DNA of 64,000 bases. It comes from Epiperipatus broadwayi (taxonomy: Eukaryota > Onychophora > Udeonychophora > Euonychophora > Peripatidae). The stretch covers positions 3,215,501 through 3,279,500 of the forward strand of contig JAQFVV010012397.1 of NCBI GenBank assembly GCA_028023455.1. The letters run 5' to 3'. Positions 53,601 through 57,039 of the stretch are shown here, one piece after another. The position numbers and the translations under genes were made by a program. Under the pieces are notes generated by a model. The model made no database searches. It was not told the origin of the DNA and saw only the letters and a program-made list of their open reading frames with translations. Each line of letters opens with the position of its first letter. Positions within the stretch are counted from its first letter, which is position 1.

Positions 53601-54944
53601 GGATTCAGCAAAGTAAATCATTTCAATATCTTTCAATGTTACCTGATTCCCATTCTCTTCTGTCATCTTATTAACCTTCTGTATGTTTCTTGACTTTATA
53701 GTTATTTTTAAATTCTTGTATCTATTCTTTCTCTTGCTTCTATTAATATCCATGATCTACAAATCATTTTTAATAAAACTTTGAATAAATTTTGCATAAA
53801 TTACTGCTAAATTTAGCTTAAAACCTCAATGTAAGCTGACACTCCCAAAATAGGCTATGAATATGGAGTCTTAGGTTCTCTGAAAGCGCTCACCCATATA
53901 ATTCTTTTCTAATAATATTAAGCTTCACTTTTTTGCGTAAAGCGCAATTTAAAACTTACTACTCAAAGGTGATGAAAAAAACAAGGATTTTATTTCAATT
54001 ATAACCATATTAGGTAACTTATTTTCTTTTTATATTTACTATTGTAGTAACTCTTGGAATAATTTCCATTTATTTTATGAGTGAATGCTTGCATGAATGT
54101 ATTCTGCTGAAAAATTGGATATTTAATGACAAACAATAATAAATACATAATCTAAGTGAATGGTAATCTGTTATTATTTTTTATTCTATTAACATTAATT
54201 AATATTTAAATACAAGTATATTATGTATACTTTTAAGCTATATATAATTATAGGAGATTTGAACCTAGACTTTCAAGCTTCCTTTTGTCACACACATGCG
54301 AAAAAGTTAATTCTAAAAGTAATAATTTCTTTATTAATCATGCTTGTTTTAATTTAGTGTGATGACAGACTTAAGAATTAAAATTTTCTAGAATGATGGT
54401 AAATTCTATGCCTGAAATTTAATTATAACTTAACAATGTACTACAACTAACTTTTAATACTTGATCTTCATTAGTATAATTTGCCATTGCTTGTCATTGC
54501 CTTAATACAAATTAATTTAGCATACAAATTTAGAACTACATTATCATAATTAAAATAAGCACCAATGGTAACTTTTTCTTAGCCATAGCTATACTTCTGC
54601 CTAGATAATAGAATTTTATGTTTCTCATTTCTCTCTCTCTCTCTCTTACAAAAAAAAAAAAGAATATTAAAAAGATATTTATCTGTATAAAATGTTATGC
54701 TAAAATAAATAAAATTTTCTGTTAAAATGAAAAAAAAAAAGATAAATTATTGAAATGAAATGCAACTAAATACAGAATATAGTAGAATTAAGCTGAACAA
54801 TAATACAAATAACTTACTCTTTTGGATCAAGAGGAGCATTTGCCTGCAATATAAAATCATCATCTAATTTATTTCTAGGATCACCGAAATCAAAATCATC
54901 ATCTAAAGCAGCAATAACATCTGGATCCAAACTCAAGTTCAAGC
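4381..54944 (-). CDS. LTV1: LTV1 homologue, 40S ribosome biogenesis factor (partial, six exons)
   Basis: Six minus-strand exons (54944-54818, 43333-43135, 39762-39605, 39528-39410, 25252-25197, 4569-4381) join in frame: exon phases 2/2, 1/0, 0/2, 1/1, 2/0, 0/0 all agree and every intron has GT and AG ends. The joined product, about 282 residues, follows the LTV1 family from the central acidic region to the basic C-terminal part: DPDVIAALDDDFDF, then SLTSSVIRRNEKL, QYGDDEIGALDG, EWDCQSITSTYSNLYNHPKL and SQKTGIP...RKARKQSVKEERR. In yeast and mammals LTV1 binds pre-40S particles during assembly and is released before final maturation; the same role is inferred here. The N-terminal exon(s) and the last basic exon were not found in the window. 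No stop or frameshift interrupts the exons, so the gene is probably functional. Introns are 0.08 to 20.6 kb and packed with mobile elements. Confidence 0.93.
4570..5284. other. Intron 5' part, no gene seen
   Basis: AT-rich intronic sequence with a G run near 4770-4781 and an A run near 4919-4937. From about 5110 the base composition becomes less AT-rich where the gypsy-related repeat begins; this part may be its leader region. Confidence 0.5.
5285..6600 (-). mobile_element. LTR-like part of a Ty3/gypsy element, minus orientation
   Basis: Less AT-rich repeat whose partner lies inverted at 34150-34806. Shared blocks include the segment with TTACAATTAATGAC, the GAATACCGAGGAG box, a three-unit minisatellite at about 5695-5797 (roughly 34 bp units ending AATGGAAAG...AAATG), ATTTGGGTAGACCAGAT near 5884, and AGATGGCTGGTTCCTTCT near 6570. 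Read on the minus strand, the repeat ends ...TTCTGTTACAA and is followed by TTGGCGCATGAACTC, which resembles a primer-binding site. An integrase relic sits upstream on the same strand, as expected for a 3' LTR. Exact LTR ends are not resolved. Confidence 0.5.
7207..8000 (-). pseudogene. Ty3/gypsy integrase relic (core to C-terminal domain)
   Basis: Minus-strand frames, with several stops and shifts, give integrase-like blocks in the correct order: FSKFMSVYPIP (core), LKEWKKCIEKLQIKHILTSI with NPQSNPCE (the HPQxNPVER block), ELGHLFRTH, then ESIGFTPIKLHL, then FQVGDLIF (the VGDLV block), and finally GPYKIVKCSGPNAY with ILKPYHGN (the GPY/F module, typical of Ty3/gypsy integrase C-termini). The longest intact piece spans 7616-7329. 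Reverse transcriptase and protease were not found, so only the 3' end of pol survives. Its position upstream of the LTR-like DNA at 5.3-6.6 kb fits one decayed element. Confidence 0.8.
8001..11310. other. AT-rich intron sequence
   Basis: No gene recognised. A worn copy of the foldback family is visible near 9778-9850 (blocks CCAGACTAGTTTC and TTTCATCAGTGAGGAGC). Near 10385-10415 a GGATTCAAACCCA string resembles the reverse complement of a pol III B box, but no convincing A box was found. Confidence 0.4.
11328..11420 (+). repeat. tRNA-like SINE head
   Basis: TAGCTCAACTATC at 11338-11350 resembles a tRNA A box, and GGGTTCGAACT at 11380-11390 resembles a B box; the spacing of about 30 bp is normal for tRNA-derived promoters. 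A clean cloverleaf is not evident, so this looks like a tRNA-derived SINE rather than a working tRNA gene. The sequence downstream degrades into AT-rich DNA. Confidence 0.45.
11580..11614. repeat. Compound (TA)n(GA)n microsatellite
   Basis: An alternating TA tract is followed directly by an alternating GA tract. Confidence 0.9.
12538..12575 (+). other. Candidate short coding exon (MAAEDDDPTGSS)
   Basis: A small GC-rich island in AT-rich DNA reads ATGGCCGCTGAAGATGATGA and continues open for 12 codons to a good splice donor (AG|GTTGGT). The start context (G at +4) is acceptable. A pyrimidine-rich tract ending in GCAG just upstream could instead be an acceptor. If real, this is the first or an internal exon of a plus-strand gene nested in the LTV1 intron; no partner exon was recognised. 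It could also be part of a mobile element. Confidence 0.25.
12580..13580. other. AT-rich DNA, no feature recognised
   Basis: Simple AT-rich sequence with short TA microsatellites near 13160-13210. Nothing coding or repeat-like stands out. Confidence 0.5.
13582..14026 (-). repeat. LTR-like repeat, copy 1
   Basis: Direct-repeat partner of 17676-18028. Shared blocks include CCGGACACTCAATCTATCCT, the CAGAGGGCGCCACC box, ACTAAACTCG, AAATATTGTTT, GCTCTGGCAGAC and AGAGAATTATAAAGGGA. Read on the minus strand it has a TATAATTCTC promoter-like box near one end and TGGCGCCCTCTG (primer-binding-site-like) near the other. It also carries about 80 bp around 13645-13722 that copy 2 lacks and that recurs near 52090-52190. 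AAATT occurs at both edges and may be a short target duplication. Confidence 0.6.
14027..15960. other. Unassigned sequence between LTR-like repeats
   Basis: Slightly less AT-rich than flanking DNA, probably internal or flanking sequence of the decayed LTR element. No protein domain was recognised. A perfect hairpin lies at 15689-15719: 15 bp arms starting CTTGTTTTTAATCAA with a 1 bp loop. Confidence 0.4.
16130..17317 (-). pseudogene. Decayed LTR-retrotransposon gag
   Basis: Three successive minus-strand pieces (17317-17024, 16945-16619, 16474-16130) lie in different frames, interrupted by stops. The first two are strongly coiled-coil, with repeated EEISEIKQSQRA and EDISEVKQGQQA heptad-like units and many charged residues. 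The third contains VARLKSLTAFPQSEDQIILT and SLSIEEMVEFLTQID, which resembles the helical capsid part of retrotransposon gag proteins. No pol is seen nearby. The element lies between the two LTR-like repeats and has the same minus orientation. The assignment to gag is by pattern and could be wrong in detail. Confidence 0.5.
17676..18028 (-). repeat. LTR-like repeat, copy 2
   Basis: About 350 bp matching 13582-14026, from CCGGACACTCAATCTATCCT to AGAGAATTATAAAGGGA and GAGCAAA. It lies immediately upstream, in minus orientation, of the gag remnants. The two copies differ at many positions and by the 80 bp segment, so the element is old. Flanks show no convincing target duplication. Confidence 0.6.
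18681..18690 (-). promoter_or_regulatory. TATAAAAAGA core-promoter-like box
   Basis: On the minus strand GGTATAAAAAGAGG lies in a less AT-rich island (about 18420-18740) upstream of the gag remnants. This resembles an LTR or gene core promoter; no transcript can be assigned. Confidence 0.3.
18741..20314. other. No gene seen; CpG-containing island at about 19070-19550
   Basis: AT-rich DNA with long T and A runs, a C homopolymer near 19788-19799, and a distinctly less AT-rich stretch at about 19070-19550 containing several CpGs. That stretch has no recognisable coding frame and may be a mobile-element fragment. Confidence 0.4.
20322..24320 (-). mobile_element. RTE-type LINE, minus strand, with a nested insertion
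   Basis: Reverse-complement copy of the LINE at 57040-60258. The 3' end is a CATCATCATCATCATC tract (TGATGA on the element strand) at about 20322. The 5' end, CTGCAGAAAGGAGTTTG on the element strand with one change, is at about 24320. It is flanked by CCAGTTT at 20315-20321 and 24321-24327. Decayed coding pieces give GSETWTFNRRAIQRLHTTQR near 20650, a DYEKAFDSINISS block near 21340 and MGDFNARIGKQMKDE near 22690. An unrelated 787 bp foldback element sits at 23509-24295. Removing it and one 14 bp duplication leaves about 3.2 kb, the same as the intact-length copy. Confidence 0.9.
23509..24295 (-). mobile_element. Foldback retroposon, copy A (nested in LINE)
   Basis: 787 bp insert flanked by the 14 bp duplication GTTAATAGCAAACT at 23495-23508 and 24296-24309, splitting the 5' region of the minus-strand LINE. 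It contains three copies of an arm reading ACTCTCCATACAGTAGTGCC (or its reverse) through TCAATGGATGCCAGAAGG, in both orientations. The end opposite the GGCAAAACTCTCC terminus matches the family terminus TGATCATGTGATGTTTAGTG. No coding frame. Confidence 0.88.
24328..25196. other. AT-rich intron sequence
   Basis: No gene or repeat recognised beyond short simple tracts. Confidence 0.5.
25197..25252 (-). CDS. LTV1: LTV1 exon e (TYSNLYNHPKLI, 56 bp micro-exon)
   Basis: Short 56 bp exon. Acceptor ATTAG, donor GTAAGC. It encodes TYSNLYNHPKLIKVEPSK after a split Ser codon (A from the previous exon plus GC). The string STYSNLYNHP is nearly invariant in LTV1. It lies inside a longer open stretch (25325-25056, minus) whose ends are intronic, so only these 18 codons are real coding sequence. 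Confidence 0.92.
25253..26832. other. AT-rich intron sequence
   Basis: No gene or repeat recognised between the LTV1 56 bp exon and the LTR element. Confidence 0.5.
26838..28410 (+). repeat. 5' LTR
   Basis: 1573 bp. The first 127 bp fold back: TGTAACA...GGGTTCGAA at 26838-26857 is mirrored by TTCGAACCCTGTTACA at 26949-26964. An antisense 67-codon open frame at 27726-27523 is present in both LTRs, but in the divergent solo LTR the frame is broken. Confidence 0.92.
28411..28428 (+). other. Primer-binding site of the LTR element
   Basis: TGGCGTCCCAACTAACGG starts directly at the 5' LTR edge. TGGCG-CCCAAC is typical of retroelement primer sites complementary to a tRNA 3' end (lysine-type in many elements). 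Which tRNA is used cannot be decided here. Confidence 0.7.
28805..29605 (+). CDS. Truncated gag-like protein of the non-autonomous LTR element
   Basis: 266 codons from the first ATG; an in-frame ATG at 28874 (MKPKNKQ, leaving 243 residues) is an equally likely start. After a basic N-terminus there is a coiled-coil (about residues 45-75, ERILERLEGLELRFQEIERR), a charged linker, then NHFLKVRPFEGQMGEAPVEH and LRNLRRYFGMNPMPEEGKL with ACSHLSGNA. This matches the start of retrotransposon gag capsid domains (FxG, W/Y-aromatic and LxGxA pattern). It then jumps to an arginine/lysine-rich tail (RRKKSRLRSRS), suggesting that the rest of the capsid domain was deleted. The frame runs 23 codons into the 3' LTR and stops there. 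Whether it makes a useful protein is unknown. Confidence 0.7.
   Translation: MQGPLEAGVTNLACLTLIVIYKKMKPKNKQNGEKQKATEEKEINISERILERLEGLELRFQEIERRLGIESKERAEKPDDKEVKGSLDEGERDIKQGPRSSETERPEHMGKCKDVAVHNHVNHFLKVRPFEGQMGEAPVEHLRNLRRYFGMNPMPEEGKLVVACSHLSGNATHRKGGDDSHRLRWPYEPEARRPPDKPKFVQEKGPWTPKQKGDPGESKRRKKSRLRSRSNTQKVFEGYRTRGVCNKPGSNTRVCDILLFASVNVE
29537..31109 (+). repeat. 3' LTR
   Basis: 1573 bp, the same length as the 5' LTR and about 99% identical by eye. Differences include a few substitutions near 29565, 29602, 30199-30201, 30361 and 30380 and one-base indels in A or T runs. It is preceded by a purine tract ending AGGGGGGTA. Confidence 0.92.
31115..32410. other. AT-rich intron sequence
   Basis: No gene recognised. 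A less AT-rich patch at about 31690-31920 has a short minus-strand open frame (60 codons) with no recognisable motif. Confidence 0.45.
32416..33987 (-). mobile_element. Solo LTR of the same family, inverted
   Basis: Reverse-complement match over the whole LTR to 26838-28410: starts TTATAATATTACCCG and ends ACCCCGTTTGTTACA, 1572 bp, with substitutions throughout (older than the full element). It is flanked by ATATA at 32411-32415 and 33988-33992. No internal sequence remains, as expected after LTR-LTR recombination. The 5' foldback with GGGTTCGAA is retained, near 33875-33895 and 33970-33987. Confidence 0.9.
34150..34806 (+). mobile_element. Inverted partner of the 5.3-6.6 kb LTR-like repeat
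   Basis: Plus-strand copy of the repeat at 5285-6600, including three minisatellite units (CATTTATCTAACTTTCCATT type) at about 34308-34395, the GAATACCGAGGAGTAACAGG box near 34502, and an end at ATGTTACA near 34805. Relative to the 5 kb copy about 670 bp is missing, since GGGTAGGTCAGATGGCTGG joins two blocks that are separated there. Likely a deleted solo LTR. Confidence 0.6.
34810..36510. other. AT-rich intron sequence
   Basis: No gene recognised. Short poly(T) and poly(A) tracts and a (CA)n tract at about 36478-36492. Confidence 0.5.
36524..36880. repeat. Foldback repeat, arms of about 140 bp
   Basis: Left arm about 36524-36660 and right arm about 36735-36880 are imperfect reverse complements: ATATGCCATCCTGAATAGCA on the left against TGCTACACAGGATGGCATAC on the right, and AATCAAAATATTCTGGAATA against a right-arm TATTCCAAAGTATTTTGATT. 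The loop is about 75 bp. Probably a MITE-like element; no coding frame. Confidence 0.8.
36881..38060. other. AT-rich intron sequence
   Basis: No gene seen. A worn foldback-family fragment is visible near 37215-37260 (GCCATCTAGTGTAAGC, AATAATCAATGATTACC). Confidence 0.45.
38065..38895 (-). mobile_element. Decayed Tc1/mariner-superfamily DNA transposon
   Basis: Inverted ends: ATAAAGTCCTTGTGCAATTT with ATAACTTTTGTTCTAT at about 38074-38125 is mirrored by ATAGAACAAAAGTTATAAAA with CTGCCTAAGGACTTTA at about 38848-38890. Between them, on the minus strand from about 38511, a broken frame reads NISQNGASYHFVLKVRQFLN then EKLP, IRKNGPV and a shifted LPDLNILDLFF. This follows the catalytic part of transposases that read FQQDGAPPHxxxxVRxxLNxxFP...GP..WPxRSPDLTPLDFFLWG. 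Only the C-terminal third survives, with stops and shifts. Confidence 0.75.
38896..39409. other. Intron sequence, no feature seen
   Basis: AT-rich DNA immediately downstream (minus strand) of LTV1 exon d. Confidence 0.5.
39410..39528 (-). CDS. LTV1: LTV1 exon d (EEVQKEWDCQSI block)
   Basis: 119 bp exon. Acceptor TTATTTAG, donor GTCAGT. It encodes LPQKTDYEKYYEDDDGETDE followed by LSKIVIEEVQKEWDCQSIT. The EExxEKWDCESI pattern is conserved in LTV1 proteins. It starts and ends with one split-codon base, matching its neighbours. The downstream intron runs 14 kb, to 25252, and holds the LTR-element cluster. Confidence 0.92.
39605..39762 (-). CDS. LTV1: LTV1 exon c (QYGDDEIGALDG block)
   Basis: 158 bp exon. 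Acceptor TTTAAAG, donor GTAAGT. It encodes VFEQYGDDEIGALDGEDLNA then PLDPDSKVMQMLLEEYEKAT and KKESDDESHLSVK. The QYxDDEIGALD string is a hallmark of LTV1. It ends two bases into a codon, which the first base of the next exon completes to AAT (Asn). The intron to the next exon is only 76 bp, by far the shortest in the gene and free of mobile elements. Confidence 0.93.
40321..40473. repeat. Short foldback (MITE-like)
   Basis: Arms about 40321-40387 and 40420-40473: CAATTTTTTATATAATTCCT with TTTATTTTTCT mirrored by AGAAAAATAAAG with AATTATATAAAAAATTGC. The loop contains TTTCAACTGCCCTGCAGTC. No coding sequence. Confidence 0.8.
40474..43134. other. AT-rich intron sequence
   Basis: No gene recognised. 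A foldback-family relic lies near 41035-41105 (CTTCTAGCATTTACTGATTA, GTGGTACTACTGTATAG) and a (CA)n(TA)n tract near 41808-41832. Confidence 0.45.
43135..43333 (-). CDS. LTV1: LTV1 exon b (acidic linker and SLTSSVIRRNE motif)
   Basis: 199 bp exon between acceptor TTTTCAG and donor GTAAGT. It encodes an acidic, serine-rich linker (EETDSDEDYVPSDECE, then ISSNESDSEFG) followed by TMSRFSNFSLTSSVIRRNEK and LKLLDDMFDK. This matches the LTV1 block that reads SRFTEYSMTSSVMRRNEQL in vertebrates. It ends in phase 0. An overlapping reading frame on the same strand is a shadow. A 78 bp tandem duplication starts about 12 bp upstream of the acceptor. Confidence 0.93.
43345..43490. repeat. 78 bp tandem duplication beside an LTV1 exon
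   Basis: ACACAAACACTTATACATG starts at 43345 and again at 43423; the two units differ slightly, mainly in an A-run length. The array begins about 12 bp from the exon b acceptor, so it occupies the expected branch-point and polypyrimidine region. Confidence 0.85.
43507..44591 (-). mobile_element. Foldback retroposon, copy B
   Basis: 1085 bp flanked by TTACTTTAAA at 43497-43506 and 44592-44601 (the last bases may overlap the element terminus TTTAAACC). It has the family termini CCACTAAACATCACATGATC on the left and TGGAGAGTTTTGCC on the right. Arms appear near 43565-43700, 44010-44100 (a local back-to-back pair) and 44450-44580. The unique middle (about 43735-43945) recurs reversed at about 44190-44420, giving a long self-complementary molecule. 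Confidence 0.85.
44602..45968. other. AT-rich intron sequence
   Basis: No gene or repeat recognised apart from short AAAT-type tracts near 44710. Confidence 0.5.
45979..46473 (+). mobile_element. Foldback retroposon, copy C (shortest)
   Basis: 495 bp flanked by TTAAAATCTT at 45969-45978 and 46474-46483. From the left terminus GGCAAACTCTCCATACAG an arm of roughly 120 bp leads into a middle with TATCTCTACTTAACTACAAA and CTAAGCTCAATAGC. The arm then returns reversed (CTAGATAGAGATTTTATGCA onward), followed by a tail ending GATCATGTGATGTTTAGTGG. This copy shows the simplest layout: arm, middle, reversed arm, about 70 bp tail. Confidence 0.88.
46484..47040. other. AT-rich intron sequence
   Basis: No gene or repeat recognised. 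Confidence 0.5.
47081..47671. repeat. Foldback repeat, arms of about 200 bp
   Basis: Left arm about 47121-47320 and right arm about 47465-47671 are reverse complements: left TAATCAATATTTCTCATTGT, right ACAGTGAGAAATATTGATTA; left GACCACAGAGATTGAAATAT, right ATATTTCAATCTCTGTGGTC. A flanking block (ATAAGTGAAATAATG...GGGATAATATGTA) at 47081-47122 recurs in direct orientation at 47419-47458, inside the loop. The repeat is bordered on both sides by TA microsatellite, which probably marks the insertion target. Confidence 0.85.
48246..49099. repeat. Very long inverted repeat, arms of about 375-400 bp, with tRNA-like motif
   Basis: Left arm about 48246-48645 and right arm about 48727-49099, loop about 80 bp. 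Matching ends: ACTGTGGTATTAGAACTGC on the left, GCAGCTCTAATACCACAGT on the right. Each arm contains a B-box-like motif: GAGTTTGAATCC at 48849-48860 and its reverse GGATTCAAACTC at 48516-48527. The DNA before it (GATGGCACTGAGAGTTGTAG) is roughly tRNA-like. It may be two head-to-head SINE-like copies. A worn single copy lies near 54250-54330. Confidence 0.85.
49100..50045. other. AT-rich intron sequence
   Basis: No gene recognised; long A and T runs only. Confidence 0.5.
50050..53765 (-). mobile_element. Old RTE-type LINE copy, minus strand, split by a foldback element
   Basis: Strongly diverged reverse-complement copy of the same LINE. Alignable blocks: GATCAAATCCCAGATCCATA near 50102 (the SETWT region), ATTAATTTCATTCATTATGT near 50212, the endonuclease part with TTCTAGCATTAAAATCTGCC near 53266 (GDFNARIG) and CAGAATGAAAACTTGTTGAG near 53365. 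Its coding frames are destroyed. The RT region is interrupted at 50672-52249 and resumes with TTTTAAATCCAGTTTGAGCC near 52274, which corresponds to the QAGFKS block. Confidence 0.8.
50672..52249. mobile_element. Foldback retroposon, copy D (old, compound)
   Basis: Flanked by TAACATCTCTTACTAT at 50656-50671 and 52250-52265, a 15-16 bp duplication inside the old LINE. Internally there are several worn arms: near 50895-51000, 51720-51790 and 52050-52090, with the middle region seen twice, near 51070-51235 and reversed near 51800-51930. The right end has the family terminus GATCATGTGATGTTTAGTGG. About 80 bp near 52090-52195 matches the extra segment in the LTR-like repeat at 13.65 kb. Confidence 0.75.
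53766..54817. other. AT-rich intron sequence
   Basis: No gene seen. A worn SINE-like fragment near 54250-54330 resembles part of the 48.5 kb inverted repeat. A (TC)n tract is at 54630-54647. Confidence 0.45.
54818..54944 (-). CDS. LTV1: LTV1 exon a (central acidic block)
   Basis: 127 bp exon. The acceptor is a T-rich tract ending in AAG just above 54944; the donor is GTAAGT at 54817-54812. It encodes GLNLSLDPDVIAALDDDFDF followed by GDPRNKLDDDFILQAN and APLDPK, the most conserved acidic segment of LTV1. It begins with two bases of a split Gly codon and ends with GA, which the next exon completes to GAT (Asp). It is the most 5' exon I can see; the upstream acceptor shows that further 5' exons exist above it. 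Confidence 0.93.
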
Positions 54945-55489
54945 CTTAAAAAAATATTTTTTTTGCTATTTAAAATTTAAAAAATATTCTTAAGCATTCA
55001 CAAATATCTAACAATCTTTATAATAACAAAGCAAAATGAGGCTATAAATAAAAAAATATAGATATAAATCAGAAAACAGAGTTGTAAATCTTATGCTTGA
55101 CATTTCATTAAATTGTTCCTACTTCTCTTGGGTGACTAATTATGATATGGTGATAAGCTCAATTTGGAAGGATATTAGTACTTAACTGCTATTAATGCAG
55201 TTCTTATGATTACTAAAACACATAAATTCCATCTTATAAATCTATATTTAATTTTTTTCTCTAGCTATATTCAACTACTGAGCTCATTACTTGCTCTTAT
55301 ATTGTAAATGTTCCATGTTAGTGAAGAAGTAAATTAAAATGAATCAAAGTTCAATAGTTAAATTAAATTTTTGCAGCAGTTCTATATATTTTCATATTAT
55401 TTAAATTATCTTCTTCAAACTCATAACTTTAACATCTTTTAACAATTTCTTTATATACAAGTATATGTAAAATAATAAGTTACACACTA

Positions 55490-55765
55490 AAAAATATACT
55501 ATATCTAATAGTTTTAAATTATAATAATAGTAAAAAAATAAACTATAATAATAGAAGTTATGCAGAAAAACGTTTCATTATGTTGTAATCATTATGAATT
55601 AAACTTATGCAGCCCAAAAGTAGACTTCATGTGATATCCGCTTTTTGCCTGCATAAGTTCAATTGATAATGATTATAATGTAATCAAAAATATTTTTGTA
55701 TAAGTTCGACTATTACTATTTATTTTTTACCATTATTATAATTTAAAAATATTATATATTTCACA
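55490..55765. repeat. Foldback repeat, arms of about 120 bp
   Basis: Left arm about 55490-55612 and right arm about 55650-55765: ATTATGAATTAAACTTATGC on the left, GCATAAGTTCAATTGATAAT on the right. The loop, about 37 bp, includes AGTAGACTTCATGTGATATC. Confidence 0.8.
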
Positions 55766-55984
55766 AAATATTAATTATTTTGTAAATTATGCCAACAACT
55801 TACAAAAATTTTAATTTTTTATTAAAAGTCAATTATATATATATATATTTTTTTCTAAATTAATATTGTGACCAAGCAAAAATATTCTCCATCACAATCA
55901 AGATATTTTTTAATGTGCTATTATAAATTCTTTTCTTATAATTTCCTAGTTCTCTGAACAAAAATGTTTTACAATTCCATTTCT

Positions 55985-57027
55985 AATAAGCTATAATATT
56001 CTTTTTATTGAATCCAATCATTTTATATACTCTCCGTCTTTTCTTTTTTAAAAACCTTTATTTCTTACCAACCATATATACATATTCACATCTTTAAGAC
56101 TCAACATTTCGATTTTCTGTAGTCTTTTTCAAGGATTCTTAAACCTTCCTTATATATGCATCACTTCTTTTTTTCTTCCATTACATTCTTCTCTTCATAA
56201 TCTTTTATGAAATGCCATTAATCTTCTTCTTATTGTCCTAAAATTGTCTGAGCAAATTTACTAATTTCAAAAAAATATATATATTTAACTTATTATCACT
56301 GCTATTAACAAACTTTTTAACAACCGCAATAGGAAACCTCCTTTTTTCCCTTTACAATATATATGTCTTATAGACTATAATATTCTTTTTATTGAATCCA
56401 ATCACCTTATATACTCTCCTTCTTTTCTTTTTATAAAACTTTATTTCTTCTTATCAACCATATATACATATTCTGATTTTTAACACCCAAGGTTTTGACC
56501 ACTTTTTTTCTGTAGTCATTTTCAAGGATTCTTAAACCTTTCTTTATATATGCATCCCTTCTTTCTTCCATTACATTCCTCCCTTCATAGTCTTTCATGA
56601 AATGTCATTATTATTCTTATTGTTCTAAAATCATCTATGCAAGCTCACTAATTCCCAAAAAAAAATTGTGGTTGTTAAAAAAATTTGTCAACAGTGGTGA
56701 TAATAAGTTAAATATATATTTATTTTGGAATTAGTAAACTTGCATAGACAATTTTGGGACAATAAGAATAATAATAATAACATTTCATTAAAGATTATGA
56801 AGGGAAGAATGTAATGAAAGGAAAAAAGAGGTGATACATACATAAAAAAGGTTTAAGAATCCTTGAAAATGACTACAAAAAAAAAAATTGTCAAAACGTT
56901 GGGTGTTAAAGATGTGAATATGGTTGATAAAAAAAAAAATAAAGTTTTTTAAAAATAAAAGAAGGAGAGTAAAGAACATTATAGTTTATAAGACATATAC
57001 ATATTTTAAAGAAAAAAAGGGTTTTCT
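55985..57027. repeat. Tandem then inverted copies of a 386 bp AT-rich repeat
   Basis: TATAATATTCTTTTTATTGA occurs at about 55991 and 56377, a direct repeat of about 386 bp. From about 56665 the same repeat runs in reverse up to 57027 (ATTTTGGGACAATAAGAATA, then CAAGGATTC reversed as GAATCCTTG). It continues at 60271 after the LINE. The first copy contains the uninterrupted counterpart of the LINE insertion site (near 56310-56335). Confidence 0.8.
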
Positions 57028-57039
57028 ATTACAGTTGTT

